From: a virus
Direction: 5' to 3' (one strand)
DNA length: 20,078 nt
IMG/VR virus record: IMGVR_UViG_3300044491_000761
Span: 1-20,078 of that record
Position numbers and translations under genes: made by a program. Shown here one piece after another: positions 1 through 7,695 of this stretch; within the stretch, counting starts at the first letter, position 1; each line of letters starts with the position of its first letter. The notes beneath the pieces are model-generated. The model worked only from the letters and a program-made list of their open reading frames with translations, did not search any database and was not told the origin of the DNA.

Positions 1-1169
1 TATCTTCTCCACAGAAGACATACTACAAGAACTATCTTGCACTTGCTTCTCAGTATATCTTTGCAGGCAAAAACCCATCCGGAGCCGCTGATACATATCA
101 TGGTTCAGAACCACTAGCAACTGGATTCTCCTCGGGATTCACCCCGATAACAACTTCTGCAGGACTTTGGGGACAGAAAACTCAAGGAATTACCTTTAAC
201 GCACTTGGTAACATTACATACACCTTTGGTGGTGGTGTTGACTATTCTGCAGTTGGTGGAATGGTTGCAACTCTAGGTAACTTGTCTACTGCATATGACT
301 TGTTCTCCAATAAAGATGAGATTGCAGTTGACTTCCTTATCAATGGCCCTGGACTTGGCGCAGAAGATCTTTCGCAGGCGAAGGCAAATAAACTGATTTC
401 GATTGCAGAATCGAGACAGGATTGTATTGCAGTTATTTCTCCATATAGAGAAACTATCGTTAACATCACAAGCGCGGCAGATCAGACGAATAACATTATC
501 AAGTTCTTCTCTCCACTGTCCAGTTCTTCTTACGCTGTCTTCGATAGCGGATATAAGTACATGTATGACAGATTTAATGATTCTTTCCAATATATTCCAA
601 CCAACGCTGATGTTGCTGGACTAATGGTTAGAACGGACATCGAGCAGTTCCCATGGTATTCGCCTGCTGGACAGCAAAGAGGTGTTCTTAACAATGCAAT
701 TAAACTTGCATACAACCCTAACAAAGCACAGAGAGATTCACTTTACGAGGCAAGAGTTAACCCAATCGTTAATCAACCTGGTACTGGTATTGTCCTCTTT
801 GGTGATAAGACGGCACTATCGTTCGCTTCTGCATTCGACAGAATCAACGTTCGTCGTTTGTTCCTGACGGTTGAGAAATCCCTTGAGAGTGTTGCTAACG
901 CACAACTCTTTGAGTTCAACGATCAAATCACGAGAGCAAACTTCACAAACGTCGTAGAGCCTTTCCTCCGCGATGTACAGGCAAAGAGAGGACTCTTCGA
1001 CTTCCGTGTCATTTGTGATGAAAGCAACAACACTGCTGATGTTGTTGATAATAATGAGTTTAGAGCGGACATCTTCCTGAAACCAACCAAGTCAATTAAT
1101 TATGTCACTCTCACTTTCGTTGCTACCAGAACTGGTGTCAGTTTTGAAGAAGTAACTGGCAGAGTTTGA
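1..1169 (+). CDS. 18: Tail sheath protein gp18, C-terminal part (5' end outside window)
   Basis: The reading frame is open from base 3 of the window to the TGA at 1167-1169, about 388 residues, so only the C-terminal part of the contractile tail sheath is present. The ATG at 261 is internal: the 86 codons before it are open and protein-like (they contain KTYYKNYLALASQYIFAGK and later NALGNITYTFGGGVDYS). The C-terminal region has the sheath pattern of a long domain ending in a beta strand pair (FRADIFLKPTKSINYVTLTF, then TRTGVSFEEV). Sheath subunits polymerise around the tail tube and contract on infection. The position directly before gp19 matches T4. Codon use favours C-ending codons (AAC, TTC, GAC), as expected for a very highly expressed virion gene. 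Identification rests on synteny plus general resemblance to T4 gp18. Confidence 0.9.
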   Translation, partial: SSPQKTYYKNYLALASQYIFAGKNPSGAADTYHGSEPLATGFSSGFTPITTSAGLWGQKTQGITFNALGNITYTFGGGVDYSAVGGMVATLGNLSTAYDLFSNKDEIAVDFLINGPGLGAEDLSQAKANKLISIAESRQDCIAVISPYRETIVNITSAADQTNNIIKFFSPLSSSSYAVFDSGYKYMYDRFNDSFQYIPTNADVAGLMVRTDIEQFPWYSPAGQQRGVLNNAIKLAYNPNKAQRDSLYEARVNPIVNQPGTGIVLFGDKTALSFASAFDRINVRRLFLTVEKSLESVANAQLFEFNDQITRANFTNVVEPFLRDVQAKRGLFDFRVICDESNNTADVVDNNEFRADIFLKPTKSINYVTLTFVATRTGVSFEEVTGRV

Positions 1170-1208
1170 TTGAACACATAATTAATTAACACGGAGTACA
1201 ATTCTAAA

Positions 1209-1847
1209 ATGGCAAACCTAAAGACAATCTCTCAGTTTAAATCCAGATTACAGGGCGGCGGCGCTCGCCCTAATCTGTTTGAAGTCAATATTAATGACTT
1301 CAAGTTTTCGGAATGGGATAATGAAACTTTCCAATTCCTTTGTAAGGCAGCACAGTTGCCTTCTTCTAACGTAACTCCTATTGAAGTTCCTTTCAGAGGA
1401 CGCTCACTGAAAGTTGCTGGAGACAGAACCTTTGATGAGTGGACTGTTTCCATCATTAACGATGAAGACTTCAGACTCAGAACCTCTTTTGAGAACTGGA
1501 TGAACGGAATCAGCAAATTGTCTGATGCATCTGGAGCAACTAACCCCAATTCCTACATGGGTAACGCAGTTGTTAATCAACTTGGTAGAGGTTACAATCA
1601 GGGACGTTTCTCTACTAATAATAGTGGAGATGGAAACAATGCAGGTGGTGAGACTGGTGTCGCACCACTGAGAAGTTACTACTTCGATGGTATCTTCCCA
1701 ACTAACATTTCCCCAATCGACTTATCCTATGAGTCTAGCGATGTAATTGAGGAGTACACCGTCACATTCCAGGTTCAGTACTGGATTGCAGGTACCAATT
1801 CTACAAATGGTTCGCCATCTGATCAGAACGGTACTGTAATTGTTTGA
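1209..1847 (+). CDS. 19: Tail tube protein gp19
   Basis: This 212-residue protein forms the inner tail tube on which the sheath polymerises. It aligns by eye with T4 gp19 (163 residues): ARPNLFEVNI at about 19-28, FLCKAAQLP at 43-51, VAGDRTFDEWTV at 69-80, a charged NDED turn, then FENWMNG, and near the C-terminus a strand FQVQYW. It is about 50 residues longer than T4 gp19. Much of the difference is a Gly/Asn/Ser-rich stretch at roughly 105-150 between the two halves, plus a Ser/Asn/Gly tail after residue 195; both are probably exposed loops. A GGAG at 1193-1196 lies 12 bases before the ATG and is the likely ribosome site. No late box is seen in the short gap after gp18, so it is probably co-transcribed with gp18. 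Confidence 0.95.
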   Translation: MANLKTISQFKSRLQGGGARPNLFEVNINDFKFSEWDNETFQFLCKAAQLPSSNVTPIEVPFRGRSLKVAGDRTFDEWTVSIINDEDFRLRTSFENWMNGISKLSDASGATNPNSYMGNAVVNQLGRGYNQGRFSTNNSGDGNNAGGETGVAPLRSYYFDGIFPTNISPIDLSYESSDVIEEYTVTFQVQYWIAGTNSTNGSPSDQNGTVIV

Positions 1848-1853
1848 TAAATA
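1846..1853 (+). promoter_or_regulatory. Late-promoter box GATAAATA before gp20
   Basis: GATAAATA overlaps the stop codon of gp19 and lies 31 bases before the gp20 ATG. T4 late promoters are TATAAATA, recognised by gp55 with the host RNA polymerase; cyanophage relatives tolerate any first base. Position just upstream of a late gene supports the call. Confidence 0.65.
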
Positions 1854-1883
1854 GAATCAGGTAAAAGGTTCATATCAGAAATC

Positions 1884-3545
1884 ATGGCGAAATTATTTGG
1901 GTTCTCTATCGAGGACAAAGACCCAAAGCAATCACCAGGAGTCGTCAGCCCCGTTCCTCCCAACAACGAGGATGGGGTTGATCACTATCTCTCTGGTGGT
2001 TTTTTTGGTTCATATGTTGATATTGAAGGAATTTACCGAACGGAGTTTGATCTCCTAAAAAGGTATCGCGAAATGGCACTACATCCTGAGTGTGATAGTG
2101 CTATTGAAGATATTGTAAATGAAGCAGTTGTTTCAGATTCTAATGACAGTCCTGTAGAGATTGAACTGTCAAATCTCAATGCTAGTGATGGCATTAAGAA
2201 AAAAATTCGTCAAGAGTTTAAATACATTCTTGACTTGCTCGACTTTGATAAAAAAGCGCACGAAATTTATAGGAATTGGTACGTTGATGGTAGATTGTTC
2301 TACCACAAAATTATTGACTTTAAAAATCCTAGCGCAGGTATTCAAGAATTACGTTACATTGACGCAATGAAGATGCGTTATGTACGTCAACAGAAGAAAA
2401 AACCAAACGATGGTAGAAATAATCAACTAGTAAACAGAAATGATAATCCTATGGATTATGATTTCCCAGAAATTGAAGAGTATTTTATTTACAATCCTAA
2501 AACTGGATATGGTGCAAACCCAATGTCCAGTGGAAGTCAAGGAATTAAGATTTCAAAGGACGCAATCACCTATTGCACATCTGGACTTGTAGATAGAAAT
2601 AAGGGAACGACTCTTTCATATCTTCACAAAGCAATTAAGTCACTTAATCAACTAAGAATGATTGAGGATAGTCTTGTAATCTATAGACTATCAAGAGCAC
2701 CAGAACGTAGAATTTTCTACATTGATGTTGGTAATCTACCTAAAGTAAAAGCGGAACAATATCTTCGTGATGTTATGTCTCGTTATCGTAATAAAATGGT
2801 TTACGATGCAAGTACTGGAGAAATTCGTGATGACAAAAAACATATGTCGATGCTTGAGGACTTCTGGCTTCCCAGGCGTGAAGGTGGAAGAGGAACCGAA
2901 ATCACCACTCTCCCTGGCGGACAAAACCTGGGCGAAATCACTGATATTGAGTACTTTAAAAAGAAACTCTACCGTTCGCTTAACGTCCCACCATCACGAA
3001 TGGATGGAGAAGGTGGGTTTAACTTGGGGAGATCTTCTGAGATCTTGAGAGATGAACTTAAGTTCACCAAGTTTGTTTCTCGTTTAAGAAAGAGATTCTC
3101 CAACATGTTTAATGATATGTTGAAGACACAACTTTTACTGAAGAATGTAATTACTCCCGAAGATTGGGATGCAATGAATGAGCATATTCAGTATGACTTT
3201 CTTTATGATAACCACTTCTCCGAACTAAAAGAAGCAGAATTAATGAATGAGAGACTCTCTCTTGTTGCAACTGCAGAACCATATATCGGCAAATACTACT
3301 CTCAAGATTATGTTCGTCGTAAGATTCTGCGTCAAACCGATTTAGAAATTATTGAGCAGGATAATCTGATTGATAAGGAAATCAAGGCAGGTGTCATTTT
3401 AGATCCTGCAACTATAGATCCTTCAACAGGACTGCCATTTGAATCAGAAGGTGCTGGTGGGGATTTAGGTGCTTCAGTGATGGAACCTGAAATTGACGGT
3501 TCTGCAACCGAGGCACCAGAAATGCCTAAGGGTGGAGAGATATAA
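1884..3545 (+). CDS. 20: Portal vertex protein gp20
   Basis: This 553-residue protein is close to the 524 of T4 gp20. It forms the dodecameric portal through which DNA is packaged and to which the neck attaches. Recognisable stretches include HYLSGGFFGSYVDIEG near the N-terminus, DSAIEDIVNEAVV at about 72-84, RNWYVDGRLFYHKIIDF at about 130-146, RAPERRIFYIDVGNLP at about 271-286, LEDFWLPRREGGRGTEI, and DGEGGFNLGRSSEILRDELKF. The DNA around 2707-2731 matches the conserved site long used as a g20 cyanophage marker in environmental surveys, supporting a cyanophage origin. The C-terminal ~40 residues are low-complexity, rich in Gly, Glu and Pro. The gene has its own late box at 1846-1853, and the next late box overlaps its stop codon. 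Confidence 0.97.
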   Translation: MAKLFGFSIEDKDPKQSPGVVSPVPPNNEDGVDHYLSGGFFGSYVDIEGIYRTEFDLLKRYREMALHPECDSAIEDIVNEAVVSDSNDSPVEIELSNLNASDGIKKKIRQEFKYILDLLDFDKKAHEIYRNWYVDGRLFYHKIIDFKNPSAGIQELRYIDAMKMRYVRQQKKKPNDGRNNQLVNRNDNPMDYDFPEIEEYFIYNPKTGYGANPMSSGSQGIKISKDAITYCTSGLVDRNKGTTLSYLHKAIKSLNQLRMIEDSLVIYRLSRAPERRIFYIDVGNLPKVKAEQYLRDVMSRYRNKMVYDASTGEIRDDKKHMSMLEDFWLPRREGGRGTEITTLPGGQNLGEITDIEYFKKKLYRSLNVPPSRMDGEGGFNLGRSSEILRDELKFTKFVSRLRKRFSNMFNDMLKTQLLLKNVITPEDWDAMNEHIQYDFLYDNHFSELKEAELMNERLSLVATAEPYIGKYYSQDYVRRKILRQTDLEIIEQDNLIDKEIKAGVILDPATIDPSTGLPFESEGAGGDLGASVMEPEIDGSATEAPEMPKGGEI

Positions 3546-3548
3546 ATA
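3541..3548 (+). promoter_or_regulatory. Late-promoter box TATAAATA before gp67
   Basis: An exact TATAAATA overlaps the gp20 stop codon and ends 28 bases before the gp67 start. It is identical to the T4 late consensus. Confidence 0.75.
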
Positions 3549-3576
3549 ACCGCAGTTGTTTTTATTTTACTAATAA

Positions 3577-3768
3577 ATGGATGATCTTTTAGATATGATT
3601 GTTAGTGATGAGTCTCCCTCACAAATTAGCGATAAGATTAAAGATATTTTGTTTGCAAAATCCGCTGAAAGGGTAGATGCATTCCGCCCTGTAGCAGCAA
3701 ACTCGGTATTTGGCTATGACGAAATCAGTGCTGAATTAGATGCAGAGACAGATTCTGAAGGTGAATAA
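3577..3768 (+). CDS. 67: Prohead core protein gp67
   Basis: This 63-residue acidic protein sits immediately downstream of the portal gene, where T4 encodes gp67, a small internal scaffold component cleaved to peptides during head maturation. It follows the gp67 layout: an N-terminal amphipathic start (MDDLLDMIVSDE), a central helix with basic residues (KIKDILFAKSAERV), and an acidic tail (ELDAETDSEGE). It is shorter than T4 gp67 (80 residues) and lacks that protein's long Asp/Glu run. LDAE and similar L/I-X-E-like tripeptides could be gp21 targets. There is no clear Shine-Dalgarno. The assignment is mainly by synteny and charge pattern, since so short a protein gives little direct similarity. 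Confidence 0.75.
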   Translation: MDDLLDMIVSDESPSQISDKIKDILFAKSAERVDAFRPVAANSVFGYDEISAELDAETDSEGE

Positions 3769-3769
3769 T

Positions 3770-3777
3770 AATAAATA
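3770..3777 (+). promoter_or_regulatory. Late-promoter box AATAAATA
   Basis: AATAAATA begins two bases after the gp67 stop codon and ends 27 bases before the next ATG, the same placement as the other late boxes in this cluster. A second near match, TATAAATG, follows at about 3783-3790. Confidence 0.6.
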
Positions 3778-3804
3778 ACTATTATAAATGGACTTTAAAG
3801 GATA

Positions 3805-4368
3805 ATGGCGCATAAACCAGTTGGCCTAGGGTTGAGTATTGCAACTACAGCTAGTTCCACAAGAACTGATGCAATCAAAGTAACATCTAGTGTATTGAGA
3901 ATTACCGCTCTCAATACTGATGCATATGTTGCGGTTGGTGGAGCACCTAATGCAAGTCTAAATGACTATATTATTCCTGCAGGAACTTCTGCAGGTATTG
4001 GTGTCACTAAGGGATCTCAAAAAGTTACTGGCATTACAACTGGCGCGACAACAGTCGTCACATGTCCTGAGGGAACGGCATTTGGATTTGGAGTTGGAGA
4101 TTTTGTAAGTCTTGAGGCAGATAATATCAGTGAGGTACAATACCTTAGCGATTTATCACATGTTGCAGTCGCTTCTCTTGATACAACAGCAGACGTAAAT
4201 GGTTTCTTCCAAACCAGAGCAACACTCACTGCAGACACTTCAGGAATTGTTACTGACTTTGCTGCAACTGATGCACGATTGATTTCCTCTGTTAAAGTTG
4301 CCGCCATTTCTTATGGTACCGGCGGTTCTATTCATGTCCAACCCATTCAAACCACAGGAATTGCCTAA
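3805..4368 (+). CDS. Unrecognised beta-rich protein in the head cluster
   Basis: This 187-residue protein is rich in Thr, Ala, Val, Ser and Gly, with few charged residues, no Cys, no signal peptide and no membrane helix. It reads as alternating short strands and turns, for example VLRITALNTDAYVAVGG, GVTKGSQKVTGITTGATTVV and FGVGDFVSLEADN, which is typical of a compact phage structural fold. It lies between gp67 and the protease gene gp21, where T4 encodes gp68, but has none of the helical, charged character of gp68. It has its own late box (3770-3777) and an AAAGGA just before the ATG, and its stop lies one base before the gp21 start. I infer a late virion component, possibly a capsid-surface or head-associated protein, but I do not recognise the family and claim no specific function. 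Confidence 0.8.
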   Translation: MAHKPVGLGLSIATTASSTRTDAIKVTSSVLRITALNTDAYVAVGGAPNASLNDYIIPAGTSAGIGVTKGSQKVTGITTGATTVVTCPEGTAFGFGVGDFVSLEADNISEVQYLSDLSHVAVASLDTTADVNGFFQTRATLTADTSGIVTDFAATDARLISSVKVAAISYGTGGSIHVQPIQTTGIA

Positions 4369-4369
4369 A

Positions 4370-5020
4370 ATGAAACTCATTAGAGAAGAAATCGAAACGG
4401 TAGAGTTTCTTGTCGAAAATAAGAACGGCAAGAAATCCATGTATATTGAAGGTGTTTTCCTCCAGGGAAACATCAAAAATCGTAATGGGCGTATGTATCC
4501 TATGGAGACTCTCCGTAAGGAAGTTAGTAGATACAACGAAAATCACGTTGCTGCTGGTAGAGCACTTGGCGAACTTGGACATCCTGATGGCCCAACCGTC
4601 AACTTAGACAGAGTATCTCACAAGATTGTATCTTTGAGAGAGAGTGGTTCTAACTTTATCGGCAAGGCAAAACTGCTGAGTACCCCAATGGGTAAAATCG
4701 CATCTTCTCTCGTAGAAGAGGGCGTAAAACTCGGAGTTTCTTCTCGCGGCATTGGTTCTCTCAAAATGACGAGAGAGGGAATCAATGTTGTCGGTGATGA
4801 CTTCATGTTAGCAACTGCTGCTGATATTGTTGCAGATCCTTCTGCACCTGATGCTTTCGTTGAAGGTATTATGGAAGGAAAAGATTGGGTATGGGACGGC
4901 GGCATTCTTCGTGAGAAGTATGCTCAAAAAACATACAAGCAGATTAACACTTTAGTTAATCAAAAGCAACTTGATGAAAACAAATTGAATTTATTTAATG
5001 ATTTTTTAAATAGTATTTAA
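4370..5020 (+). CDS. 21: Prohead core scaffold protease gp21
   Basis: This 216-residue serine protease (T4 gp21: 212) matures the prohead by cutting scaffold, core and capsid proteins at L/I-X-E sites. Visible signatures are NRNGRMYP at 37-44, the His motif GELGHPDGP around His71, and the serine motif GVSSRG at 122-127, with the nucleophile Ser124 or Ser125, equivalent to His85 and Ser140 of T4. The C-terminal third (from ~175) is a charged, probably helical tail that is likely removed on activation. The frame is open further upstream (an ATG at 4298), but that would overlap the previous gene by 71 bases and lacks family resemblance. The ATG at 4370, two bases after the upstream stop codon and preceded by AGGA at 4356-4359, is the better start. 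Confidence 0.94.
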   Translation: MKLIREEIETVEFLVENKNGKKSMYIEGVFLQGNIKNRNGRMYPMETLRKEVSRYNENHVAAGRALGELGHPDGPTVNLDRVSHKIVSLRESGSNFIGKAKLLSTPMGKIASSLVEEGVKLGVSSRGIGSLKMTREGINVVGDDFMLATAADIVADPSAPDAFVEGIMEGKDWVWDGGILREKYAQKTYKQINTLVNQKQLDENKLNLFNDFLNSI

Positions 5021-5045
5021 TTTCATTGTATAAAATATTATAATT

Positions 5046-5053
5046 TATAAATA
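5046..5053 (+). promoter_or_regulatory. Late-promoter box TATAAATA before gp22
   Basis: An exact TATAAATA lies in the 75-base gp21-gp22 gap, with an overlapping AATAAATA at 5050-5057. The gap is otherwise very AT-rich. A good ribosome site, GGAG at 5085-5088, lies 7 bases before the gp22 ATG. Confidence 0.75.
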
Positions 5054-5095
5054 AATATAGATTTAATTAATACCACGGTAAATCGGAGAGTTCAA

Positions 5096-6163
5096 ATGTC
5101 TCGTGACAAACAATTACAAGAAATGGAAGTAGGCACTGCTCAATCTAAGACTGCTGTCAATGCTAATGCAGGACCTGCAGATCCTATGACAAAGCTTCAA
5201 GGTGATGGTTCCCAACTGGCTGCTATCGAAGATCTAGGAGGTCCTACTCCAGAAAACTATCGTCCTGACGACGATTCTGCCAAGCTTAAAGATCCTGGAA
5301 TGAATCTGAAGCAAGTTAGGGATGTAGTCAATAAAGGTGCCAAACCTGCAGAAGCTATGAAGAGTGTTAAAGAAGAAGAAATTCTTGAAGACGAAGTAGT
5401 CACTGAAGAAGAGACTACTGAAGAAGTCGTTGCCGAGTACGACATCGAAGAGGACGTAAATGCTCTCCTCGGTGGCGAAGAACTCTCCGAAGAATTCAAA
5501 GAAAAGGCAAAGACAATCTTTGAATCAGCAATCAATTCTAAGGTTGCTGATATTAAAGAAGAACTGGAGCAGGCTTATGCCAGTGCTCTGGAAGAAGAAC
5601 TCTCTGAAGCAAAAGAAGCACTTTCCGAGCGCGTCGATTCTTATCTTGAGTACGTTTCTGACGAGTGGTTCAATGAGAACTCACTTGCAATTGAAGCAGG
5701 TCTTAAGACAGAAATGACTGAATCATTCCTTGAAGGAATGAAAGGACTTTTTGAAGAACATTATGTATCAATCCCTGAAGAAAAATATGATGTGCTTGAG
5801 AGCATGGTAGAAAAATTAGATGATATGGAGACAAAACTCAATGAGCAGATTGAGAAAAATATCCAACTGAACGGCAGACTCGGTGAGTCTGTAGCAGATG
5901 GCATTCTCAATCAAGTTTCTGAGGGACTTGCTGCCACTCAGAAAGAAAAACTCACCTCACTTGCTGAAAGTGTTGAGTTTGAAAGTGAAGCACAATATCG
6001 TGAAAAACTGGAGACTCTGAAAGAGTCATATTTCTCTGGCAAGAAGGAGTCATCCGTTGCTAAAACTGAAACCCTTTCTGAGGGAGTAGACAATGCTATT
6101 CATGAACCAGTAACTGGTTCCATGGAAGCGTATTTGAGAACCTTGGGTTCTTTTAGCAAATAA
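5096..6163 (+). CDS. 22: Prohead scaffold protein gp22
   Basis: This 355-residue, strongly acidic, Glu-rich, coiled-coil-prone protein is the main scaffold of the prohead, assembling with gp23 and later digested by gp21. The central part aligns with T4 gp22: DEWFNENSLAIEAGLKTEM, then FLEGMKGLFEEHYVSIPEE, and later LAATQKEKLTSLAESVEF. It is about 85 residues longer than T4 gp22 (269), mostly through an N-terminal extension of ~110 residues: a Gln/Asn/Asp/Pro-rich opening followed by an acidic block (EEEILEDEVVTEEETTEEVV). Many L-X-E tripeptides (LSE, LEE, LGE) are candidate gp21 cleavage points. It has its own late box and a strong GGAG ribosome site. A 20-bp palindrome starts directly after the stop codon. 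Confidence 0.93.
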   Translation: MSRDKQLQEMEVGTAQSKTAVNANAGPADPMTKLQGDGSQLAAIEDLGGPTPENYRPDDDSAKLKDPGMNLKQVRDVVNKGAKPAEAMKSVKEEEILEDEVVTEEETTEEVVAEYDIEEDVNALLGGEELSEEFKEKAKTIFESAINSKVADIKEELEQAYASALEEELSEAKEALSERVDSYLEYVSDEWFNENSLAIEAGLKTEMTESFLEGMKGLFEEHYVSIPEEKYDVLESMVEKLDDMETKLNEQIEKNIQLNGRLGESVADGILNQVSEGLAATQKEKLTSLAESVEFESEAQYREKLETLKESYFSGKKESSVAKTETLSEGVDNAIHEPVTGSMEAYLRTLGSFSK

Positions 6164-6183
6164 TTGAATTTTATAAAATTCAA
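6164..6183. repeat. Perfect 20-bp AT-rich palindrome between gp22 and gp23
   Basis: Bases 6164-6183 read the same on both strands (TTGAATTTTA followed by its reverse complement) and start right after the gp22 stop codon. As RNA it could form an 8-bp stem with a TATA loop. There is no T-run behind it, so it is not a standard terminator. It could be an RNA-processing or stability element, or a protein site, separating the scaffold and capsid messages. Confidence 0.7.
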
Positions 6184-6217
6184 ACGTAAACACAATCACT
6201 TTTAAGGTAAAAAGCAA

Positions 6218-7627
6218 ATGTTTCAATCTGAGCATCTGCAGGAAAAGTGGGCCCCTCTCCTCAACTACGAGGGACTCGATCCAATTAAGGATTCCCACAG
6301 AAAGGCAGTAACTGCCGTCCTGCTTGAAAACCAAGAAAAATTTCTTCGTGAGCAATCCGCATTCAACGATGGCGGAATGCTTACTGAGCAACCAACCAAC
6401 GCAGTTGGTAACGGCGGATTCAGTGGTTCTTCTGCTGCTGCAGGCCCTACCGCTGGTTTCGATCCCGTTCTGATTTCACTAATCAGACGCTCTATGCCCA
6501 ACCTGATCGCTTACGATCTGGCCGGTGTTCAACCAATGAGCGGACCTACTGGACTCATCTTCGCGATGCGTTCACGTTATCAGAATCAGTCTGGTACCGA
6601 GTCATTCTACAACGAAGCAGACACCGCATTCTCTGGACAACCCTTCGGCCGTGACGACGAGAATGGATTCTCTGACGGCACAGCTGGTATGGGTACTACG
6701 AGCCAAGATGGTTCGAACCCCTCTGTCCTCAACCCCGTAGGCACTGCCAACTCCAACGCATATAACGTTGGACAAGGTATGCGTACCGATAGCGCAGAAG
6801 CACTTGACACTGGTGCTAATGCGTTCAACCAGATGGCATTCTCGATTGAGAAAGTCACTGTAACCGCTAAGTCCAGAGCACTGAAGGCAGAATACAGCCT
6901 TGAGCTCGCACAGGATTTGAAGGCAATTCACGGACTGAATGCTGAAGCAGAACTCGCTAACATCCTTAGCACTGAGATTCTTGCTGAAATCAACCGTGAA
7001 GTCATCAGAACCATTTACAAGGTTGCTGAACAGGGTGCTGTCGCTAACACTGCTACCCAAGGCGTCTTCGACCTAGACATCGACTCTAACGGACGTTGGA
7101 GTGTTGAGAAGTTCAAAGGACTTCTGTTCCAAATCGAGCGCGATGCTAACGCAATCGCACAAAGAACTCGTCGTGGAAAGGGTAACATCATCCTCTGCTC
7201 TGCAGACGTTGCATCCGCCCTCACCATGGCAGGCGTTCTCGATTACACCCCTGCACTCAACGCTAACCTTAACGTTGATGACACAGGTAACACCTTCGCT
7301 GGTGTCCTCCAAGGTAAGTATCGCGTATATATCGATCCTTATTCTGCTAACCTCACCTCTGGTAATGGTCCAAACGGTAACCAGTATTATGTTGTAGGTT
7401 ATAAGGGTTCTTCACCTTATGACGCAGGCATCTTCTACTGCCCATACGTTCCTCTTCAGATGGTTCGTGCAGTTGGAGAGAACTCCTTCCAGCCCAAAAT
7501 TGGATTCAAGACTCGCTACGGCCTCGTCGCGAACCCATTTGCTGAAGGAACTGCTCAAGGACTTGGTTCACTTAACGTCAACCAGAACCGTTACTACAGA
7601 CGTGTTGCAGTTAAGAACCTCATGTGA
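6218..7627 (+). CDS. 23: Major capsid protein gp23
   Basis: This 469-residue HK97-fold major capsid protein (T4 gp23: 521) is recognised by FDPVLISLIRRSMPNLIAYDLAGVQPMSGPTGLIFAMRSRY at about 81-121 (described here as the conserved post-cleavage arm), by the helix-rich LKAEYSLELAQDLKAIHGLNAEAELANIL region, and by YVVGYKGSSPYDAGIFYCPYVPLQ near the C-terminus. The tripeptide LTE at 55-57 fits the gp21 rule L/I-X-E, so the N-terminal 57 residues are probably removed, as at residue 65 in T4. AAGG at 6204-6207 is the likely ribosome site. There is no exact late box in the gp22-gp23 gap, only a weak TATAAAAT inside the palindrome. Codon choice is the most GC-ending of the window, fitting its extreme expression. 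No gp24 homologue follows. Confidence 0.97.
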   Translation: MFQSEHLQEKWAPLLNYEGLDPIKDSHRKAVTAVLLENQEKFLREQSAFNDGGMLTEQPTNAVGNGGFSGSSAAAGPTAGFDPVLISLIRRSMPNLIAYDLAGVQPMSGPTGLIFAMRSRYQNQSGTESFYNEADTAFSGQPFGRDDENGFSDGTAGMGTTSQDGSNPSVLNPVGTANSNAYNVGQGMRTDSAEALDTGANAFNQMAFSIEKVTVTAKSRALKAEYSLELAQDLKAIHGLNAEAELANILSTEILAEINREVIRTIYKVAEQGAVANTATQGVFDLDIDSNGRWSVEKFKGLLFQIERDANAIAQRTRRGKGNIILCSADVASALTMAGVLDYTPALNANLNVDDTGNTFAGVLQGKYRVYIDPYSANLTSGNGPNGNQYYVVGYKGSSPYDAGIFYCPYVPLQMVRAVGENSFQPKIGFKTRYGLVANPFAEGTAQGLGSLNVNQNRYYRRVAVKNLM

Positions 7628-7651
7628 TTCATACTCGCAAGAGTTTTATGG

Positions 7652-7676
7652 GGGAGGCGAAAGCCTCCCTTTTTTT
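7652..7676 (+). terminator. Intrinsic terminator after gp23
   Basis: A perfect 7-bp GC-rich stem (GGGAGGC / GCCTCCC) with a stable GAAA tetraloop is followed by seven T residues. It begins 24 bases after the gp23 stop codon and would end the capsid transcript. Confidence 0.95.
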
Positions 7677-7677
7677 A

Positions 7678-7685
7678 TCTAAATA
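7678..7685 (+). promoter_or_regulatory. Possible late box TCTAAATA before the gp3-like gene
   Basis: TCTAAATA differs from TATAAATA at one position. It follows the terminator directly and ends ten bases before the next ATG. Promoter activity here would restart late transcription after the terminator. Confidence 0.45.
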
Positions 7686-7695
7686 ATTAGAAAAA

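Noticed and set aside
261-263. ATG at 261 as the start of a separate gene
   Set aside because: The frame is open from base 3 of the window and the upstream residues read as sheath protein, so this is an internal Met.
242-590. Minus-strand open frames opposite gp18
   Set aside because: They lie wholly opposite a conserved structural gene, have no ribosome site and read as Ile/Ser/Cys-rich noise; shadows of the coding strand.
4298-4369. 24-codon upstream extension of gp21
   Set aside because: Overlaps the preceding gene by 71 bases; the MKLIREEIE start at 4370 follows that gene's stop, has an AGGA upstream and gives the usual gp21 length.
5037-5044. TATAAT in the gp21-gp22 gap as a host promoter
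   Set aside because: No -35-like sequence at the right distance (TTTAAT at best), in a run of almost pure A and T.
6602-7312. Long minus-strand frames opposite gp23 (one of 152 codons)
   Set aside because: The coding bias of gp23 keeps the opposite frames open. Their composition (Ser/Cys/Val-rich) and lack of any motif or start signal argue against genes.
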